Shown: one piece after another, positions 5,949-9,193 of the stretch
Numbering within the stretch: the first letter of the stretch is position 1
How the letters are laid out: every line of letters begins with the position of its first letter
Origin: Chitinophagaceae bacterium
GTDB lineage: Bacteria; Bacteroidota; Bacteroidia; Chitinophagales; Chitinophagaceae
DNA: 9,193 nt
NCBI GenBank assembly: GCA_003167015.1
Contig: PMUF01000604.1
Coordinates: 1 to 9,193, forward strand
Reading direction: 5' to 3'
Made by a program: the position numbers and the translations under genes
The notes under the pieces: generated by a model
Told to the model about the DNA's origin: nothing
Seen by the model: the letters and a program-made list of their open reading frames with translations, nothing else
The model's database searches: none

Positions 5949-7152
5949 AATCCCTGATCACGAATGAACCTGCATAATGGTCGTTCGACTGGGGATCGAT
6001 TGCGCGGACAAAATAGGCTCCGGCTGCCATCTTGTTATTAAAGTTCACCGTGGCCAGGTTGGTGTTGTAAAAATAGTTTTGCTGTACCAGGTCGCCATTG
6101 GCTGCGAAGATCTGCACCTGCCAGTTCCGGGTATTGCCCGGGAAGGCCAGATCGATAAAGGTACTCGGCGGGTTGGGGTAGATCAGGAAAGAGCTGATGG
6201 CTCCATTACCGAGGTTAATGACGCGCAGCGGGGAATAGCTGACGGCACCACTGGGATCGATGATCTGAATCCGGAAATACAGGTTGCCTTTGTCAGCAGG
6301 TGGAATGGCATAATCATATGCATAAGCGCCATTGCCGGCCACGCCATCGGCCAATACCGTATCGACATTTAAAAAGTCGGTTCCATTACCGGTACTGACC
6401 TGCACGACATATTTCTCGCCGGGTTCTTCGCCGGTGGTGAGCCAGTTTAAGAGAGCGGTCTGAGGATTTTCCAGCGTGGCTGTAAAGGTCAGCAGATTGA
6501 CGGCCAGTGGTCCCGTATAACAGAAATAATAGGTCAACGTCAGGGTTTCGTTCACCGTGGCACTAGGGTCCGCGGTAACATTACCATTGTTAATGAAAAA
6601 GGTAGCCACGTTGATATATTGGATATCCGGGCTGCCGGTTCCGACAAAATTATTAAGCAACCCGGAAGAGGTAGTGATGGAATCAGGCTGCGACACAGTC
6701 GTATTGTTAAACAGCGTTGACGGTCCGTCCGTTGCTGTGGAGCCAACCCCAGCCGGGACATTGATGAAGGGAAGGAATGAATTGGTAGTCCCCCCAGTAG
6801 TGATCACGCTGCCGTTCAGCGTGATTTCATCATTATCAAAAGCCCCCGGATGAACATTATTTTGTGCAGTGGCAGTGGTATTGGTCAGCAGAATAGACTC
6901 TGTCATGGTAATTTGAGAAGAGATAACAGCGGCTACAAGTACATAGCCTGCCGGTGGATTGTACTGGCTAAAATTCGGACTAAACCCGTCATTGCCGTTG
7001 CCCGCATAAGTATAGGTCTGTGTAGACGACTGTAATGTGCCGGTACACGCTTGAGCTGCCAGCCGCGAAGGCAGCAGGGAAACTGATCCCATCAGCAATG
7101 GCATTAACAGGGAGGCGGATACCCTGGATAATCGGATTTTAAACAGCCTCAT
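5947..7152 (-). CDS. T9SS-secreted beta protein, paralogue A
   Basis: This 401-aa protein is predicted to be exported across the inner membrane by Sec and across the outer membrane by the type IX secretion system. It has a signal peptide (1 to about 34, with K5/R7/R10 before a hydrophobic core and RLAAQ near the end), an all-beta N-terminal domain (about 36-211), an FN3-like module (about 217-313; LLTFTATLENPQTALLNW to YFRIQIIDPSGAVSYSPLR) and a type A sorting domain (322-401) with YPNP at 325-328 and AAGAYFVRA near the end. The first domain has the F-x-Q-[YF]-x-P-x-x-G-x-L-V-A pattern and a final Y-x-F-C, suggesting a 'choice-of-anchor E' domain; that name is a judgement from memory of the family. 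The mature protein has only two cysteines (C36, C211), at the two ends of this domain. The next gene encodes a clear paralogue. No enzymatic motif is visible; surface adhesion or structure is possible but unproven. Confidence 0.88.
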   Translation of the reverse strand: MRLFKIRLSRVSASLLMPLLMGSVSLLPSRLAAQACTGTLQSSTQTYTYAGNGNDGFSPNFSQYNPPAGYVLVAAVISSQITMTESILLTNTTATAQNNVHPGAFDNDEITLNGSVITTGGTTNSFLPFINVPAGVGSTATDGPSTLFNNTTVSQPDSITTSSGLLNNFVGTGSPDIQYINVATFFINNGNVTADPSATVNETLTLTYYFCYTGPLAVNLLTFTATLENPQTALLNWLTTGEEPGEKYVVQVSTGNGTDFLNVDTVLADGVAGNGAYAYDYAIPPADKGNLYFRIQIIDPSGAVSYSPLRVINLGNGAISSFLIYPNPPSTFIDLAFPGNTRNWQVQIFAANGDLVQQNYFYNTNLATVNFNNKMAAGAYFVRAIDPQSNDHYAGSFVIRD

Positions 7153-7203
7153 AGGAACTTAATTGATTTAGGGTCGATCACAATTAGAACACTACAATAA
7201 CTA

Positions 7204-7237
7204 CAAACATGGCTGTTTTATTATACTTACTAAGTAT
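7204..7237 (-). promoter_or_regulatory. 15-nt palindrome upstream of paralogue A
   Basis: ATACTTA (7223-7229) and TAAGTAT (7231-7237) are perfect inverted arms around a single C, 71 bp upstream of the paralogue A ATG. On the minus strand CATGTTTG (7211-7204) is a 7/8 match to the TAnnTTTG -7 box and would give a leader of about 45 nt. No TTG lies at the expected -33 distance; the palindrome occupies that spacer region instead. It looks like an operator or activator site. The regulator is unknown. Confidence 0.4.
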
Positions 7238-7333
7238 GTTTACTATTGTTTTTATTAACAAAATAACTATTCCGAGCAGAGAAATTATGTAAATCCCTTT
7301 AAATGAGCCTGTAGTATTGCTCGTTACAAAGAG

Positions 7334-7347
7334 ATTAAAATTTTAAT
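7334..7347. repeat. 14-nt AT palindrome 3' of paralogue B
   Basis: ATTAAAATTTTAAT is a perfect palindrome lying 16 bp beyond the paralogue B stop codon. With no loop and only A-T pairs it is a poor RNA hairpin, and no other convincing terminator separates paralogue B from paralogue A. It may be chance in an AT-rich spacer. Confidence 0.25.
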
Positions 7348-7363
7348 TTGTCGTATGTGGTCT

Positions 7364-8539
7364 TTAATGGGCCAGCACTACAAAATTGCCGGTCACCACC
7401 TTCTGTCCCCGGAGGTCCGTTGCCCGCACCAAATAGGTCCCGGCGGACAGTTTACTGCGAAAGTTGACCTGTATATTACGCGTCTGCATATACACATCCC
7501 GTTCGATCAGACCGCCGTTCACCGACAGGATATCCACCTGCCAATCCCCTACATCCTGCTGGTTCGGAATGAGGTTGATAAAATTGGTAGCCGGGTTCGG
7601 ATACACCTGCAGCCCCTCGCCGGGCGCCGTCAGGGTTACATTGCGGATGGGGGAATAGGTAACCGCTCCGGAGACATCGTGGATCTGCAGCCTGTAATTC
7701 CAGCTGCTGTCGGCACTGACGGGGAGCTCGTCAGGATAGCTATAGGTGGCTGAACCTTCATCCACGGTGGCATTCAGGGTCGCAATATCATTATAAGTAA
7801 GATTGTCGCTGCTGCGCTGGATCACATATTGCCGGCCGGCCACCTCATTGGCGGCAGCCCAGTTGAGCTGTACGTTGTTCAATCCGGCCAGGTTAGCCGT
7901 CCAGGCGGTCAGGCCTGTTGCCAGCACTACGTTGCCCCGGCAAAACTGGTATTGCAGGGAAAAGGTGACGTTAGTGTTTATGCCGGCGCTATAGTAATAG
8001 GCGGCATTATTCACTGCGCTAAGGTTGCTGAAGGTAAAAGACTGATAGTTCAGGCTGACCTGACCGCCGCCCATGAATGGGGATATGGCTGTAACGGTAT
8101 CGCTGGCCACATAGTTCGTCAGTAAGTTAAAGGGGGTCTTTGTCACTGACTGGTTGGAATTCAGGGAATAATTGCCCATGGATTGCGTCGTAACGTTGGA
8201 ATATGGAACGGAGAGCTGGGGTCCGCTGATCAGGTCCTGCTGGCCGAGCGTCAGGGCATAGGTGGTAGCTACCGAATCCGCATTGCGGAGCGTGAAGCCG
8301 TACTGCGAGTTAACGGTAGCGGTCAGGCGGACTGCCACCAGCGTGCCCGAATCCGGGCTGAACTGCGGAAAACTGAGACTGTAAGTAGCGAAACCATTGC
8401 TGGTCAATGCCGTATCATAGGTTGTGGTGGAGAGAGTAGAGGCGTTGCACTGGGCCTGTGCGGTAATATGGAGGCCCATTGCCAGGCCGACGGCCAGGCA
8501 GCCATTTCTCATAGCAGAGAGAAGAGCATGACTTTTCAT
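7364..8539 (-). CDS. T9SS-secreted beta protein, paralogue B
   Basis: This 391-aa protein has the same architecture as its downstream neighbour: signal peptide (1-30, ending ITAQAQ), an all-beta domain (about 31-200, with FPQFSPDSGTLVAV and a final YQFC), an FN3-like module (about 206-303, with QYVIQRSSDNLTYNDI and NYRLQIHDVSGAVTYSP) and a T9SS type A sorting domain (about 309-391, YPNP at 313-316, SAGTYLVRA near 365). It is a paralogue: WQVxI, VNF, AGxYxVRA and SGAVxYSPxR are shared along the last 120 residues. Its mature form also has just two cysteines (C31, C200) at the ends of the first domain, which is probably a 'choice-of-anchor E' domain. The frame is open to an ATG at 8590, but the start at 8539 puts MKSH directly before the hydrophobic core; an ATG at 8512 is also possible. 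A candidate promoter lies at 8678-8708. Likely surface-exposed or released; no enzymatic motif seen. Confidence 0.87.
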   Translation of the reverse strand: MKSHALLSAMRNGCLAVGLAMGLHITAQAQCNASTLSTTTYDTALTSNGFATYSLSFPQFSPDSGTLVAVRLTATVNSQYGFTLRNADSVATTYALTLGQQDLISGPQLSVPYSNVTTQSMGNYSLNSNQSVTKTPFNLLTNYVASDTVTAISPFMGGGQVSLNYQSFTFSNLSAVNNAAYYYSAGINTNVTFSLQYQFCRGNVVLATGLTAWTANLAGLNNVQLNWAAANEVAGRQYVIQRSSDNLTYNDIATLNATVDEGSATYSYPDELPVSADSSWNYRLQIHDVSGAVTYSPIRNVTLTAPGEGLQVYPNPATNFINLIPNQQDVGDWQVDILSVNGGLIERDVYMQTRNIQVNFRSKLSAGTYLVRATDLRGQKVVTGNFVVLAH

Positions 8540-8677
8540 GATAGTAAGAATATTGGATTCCAGCCTTGGTAAACTGATTTTACCCCACATTTATTTTATG
8601 GATTTTAGCAACGAATTAAACTTTTCGACAATTTAGGTAGGATTACTTAGTACAAAGGGAAGGTTGACAGTTCTTAT

Positions 8678-8708
8678 CAAAAATGAGGCCGGACGGGCCA
8701 CGTTTCAA
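8678..8708 (-). promoter_or_regulatory. Candidate promoter of paralogue B
   Basis: On the minus strand, TTG (8708-8706), a 20-nt spacer and CATTTTTG (8685-8678) fit TTG-N20-TAnnTTTG with one mismatch, the same spacing as the OmpA-like gene's promoter. The leader would be about 130 nt, which is long. It lies downstream of the terminator of the upstream gene, consistent with a new transcript starting here. Confidence 0.4.
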
Positions 8709-8731
8709 TAAAATAATCATTTAAACAGATG

Positions 8732-8767
8732 AAAAAAAACAAAGCCACCTCCTTTCGGAAGTGGCTT
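8732..8767 (-). terminator. Rho-independent terminator of third T9SS gene
   Basis: On the minus strand AAGCCAC (8767-8761) pairs with GTGGCTT (8748-8742). Inside this, one A-C mismatch is followed by TCC pairing with GGA around a GAAA-type tetraloop region. After the stem come T, G and eight T residues (down to 8732). It lies 29 nt beyond the TAG of the gene ending at 8797 and separates it from paralogue B. Confidence 0.88.
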
Positions 8768-8796
8768 CGTGTATTGGTTGTTATAAAAGTGAAAAA

Positions 8797-9193
8797 CTAT
8801 TTTGCGATCAGCAGCTTATTCACCTGCTGGGTTCCGTCCGAGCCGATCACAACGATCAGGTAATCACCCTGCGGGAAGTTGCTGATGGTCAGGGGGACAG
8901 TCGTTCCCGCAGCATTGCTGACCGTCTTTTCCAGCAACAGCTGCCCGGTGGTGTTCAGCAGCCGGACGCTGACGTTGCCGGTCGCGGTGCCGCCAAGTGC
9001 TACGTTGACATAAGTGCTGGCAGGGTTCGGATATACACTGACCGAAGTAGCCAGGCCGATACGAACCGCCACCACTGTGGAATAGGCCGTCGCACCTCCC
9101 TTGTCTACCATTTCCAGGCGATACTCGGTGGTGCCGTTGGCCGGTTTGGTATCCGTAAAGGAATAGTTGATAGGCGTGCTGGAGTTGCCATGG
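8797..9193 (-). CDS. Partial T9SS-secreted protein (C-terminal end)
   Basis: The frame is open from the right edge of the window to a TAG at 8797-8799, so only the last 131 residues are present and the start lies outside. An internal Met at 9109-9111 is in mid-domain and is not the start. Residues 8-45 of the visible part (INYSFTDTKPANGTTEYRL to STVVAVRI) are the end of an FN3-like module. The rest is a T9SS type A sorting domain: VSVYPNP (51-57), VRLLNTTGQLL, and FPQGDYLIVV before a short final strand ending KLLIAK. The protein is therefore predicted to pass through the type IX secretion system. The tail is only distantly like those of the two neighbouring paralogues. The function of the N-terminal part cannot be seen. 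Its own terminator follows 29 nt downstream. Confidence 0.88.
   Translation of the reverse strand, partial: HGNSSTPINYSFTDTKPANGTTEYRLEMVDKGGATAYSTVVAVRIGLATSVSVYPNPASTYVNVALGGTATGNVSVRLLNTTGQLLLEKTVSNAAGTTVPLTISNFPQGDYLIVVIGSDGTQQVNKLLIAK

Noticed and set aside
8540..8590. Longer start (ATG at 8590) for paralogue B
   Set aside because: It adds 17 residues without export-signal character before MKSH; signal peptide geometry favours 8539 (or 8512).

Overview
The window looks like a chromosomal segment of a Bacteroidota bacterium, most likely a Chitinophagaceae-type genome with a GC content near 50%. Four things support this. Three secreted proteins end in type IX secretion system (T9SS) C-terminal sorting domains with the YPNP motif. 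The start codons lack Shine-Dalgarno sequences. Signal peptides end in ...AQ. Upstream regions carry TTG-N20-TAnnTTTG-like promoters of the kind used by the Bacteroidota housekeeping sigma factor. No phage, insertion sequence, CRISPR, tRNA or rRNA is visible.

Layout. Positions 1-611 are mostly non-coding and AT-rich, apart from a GC-rich island (about 408-540) that holds a 31-codon minus-strand ORF of uncertain status; a good bidirectional terminator lies at 347-383. A complete IscS-type cysteine desulfurase gene follows on the minus strand (612-1784). A 70-bp divergent spacer separates it from a plus-strand two-component system: a seven-transmembrane 7TMR-DISM sensor histidine kinase (1855-3867) and a NarL/LuxR-type response regulator (3971-4606). 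The next plus-strand gene (4705-5859) has its own promoter and encodes an exported LamG-like/OmpA-domain envelope protein; it ends at a strong terminator.

From 5947 to the right edge everything is on the minus strand. Two full-length paralogues (5947-7152 and 7364-8539) encode secreted proteins with a Cys-bracketed all-beta domain (probably the 'choice-of-anchor E' type), an FN3-like module and a T9SS tail. A third gene (8797 to the edge, truncated) encodes the end of another FN3-like plus T9SS-tail protein and has its own terminator.

How the genes work together. The kinase and regulator very probably form one signalling pair that senses an extracellular or periplasmic cue; its targets cannot be read from the sequence, though the adjacent OmpA-like gene and the T9SS cargo are candidates by proximity. 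The OmpA-like protein would be tethered to peptidoglycan, and the T9SS proteins would be exported through the outer membrane to the cell surface or medium. The desulfurase is housekeeping sulfur metabolism and appears unrelated. I do not see a clear undescribed system. The most unusual content is the T9SS cargo cluster with its conserved cysteine pair and the 15-nt palindrome upstream of one member.
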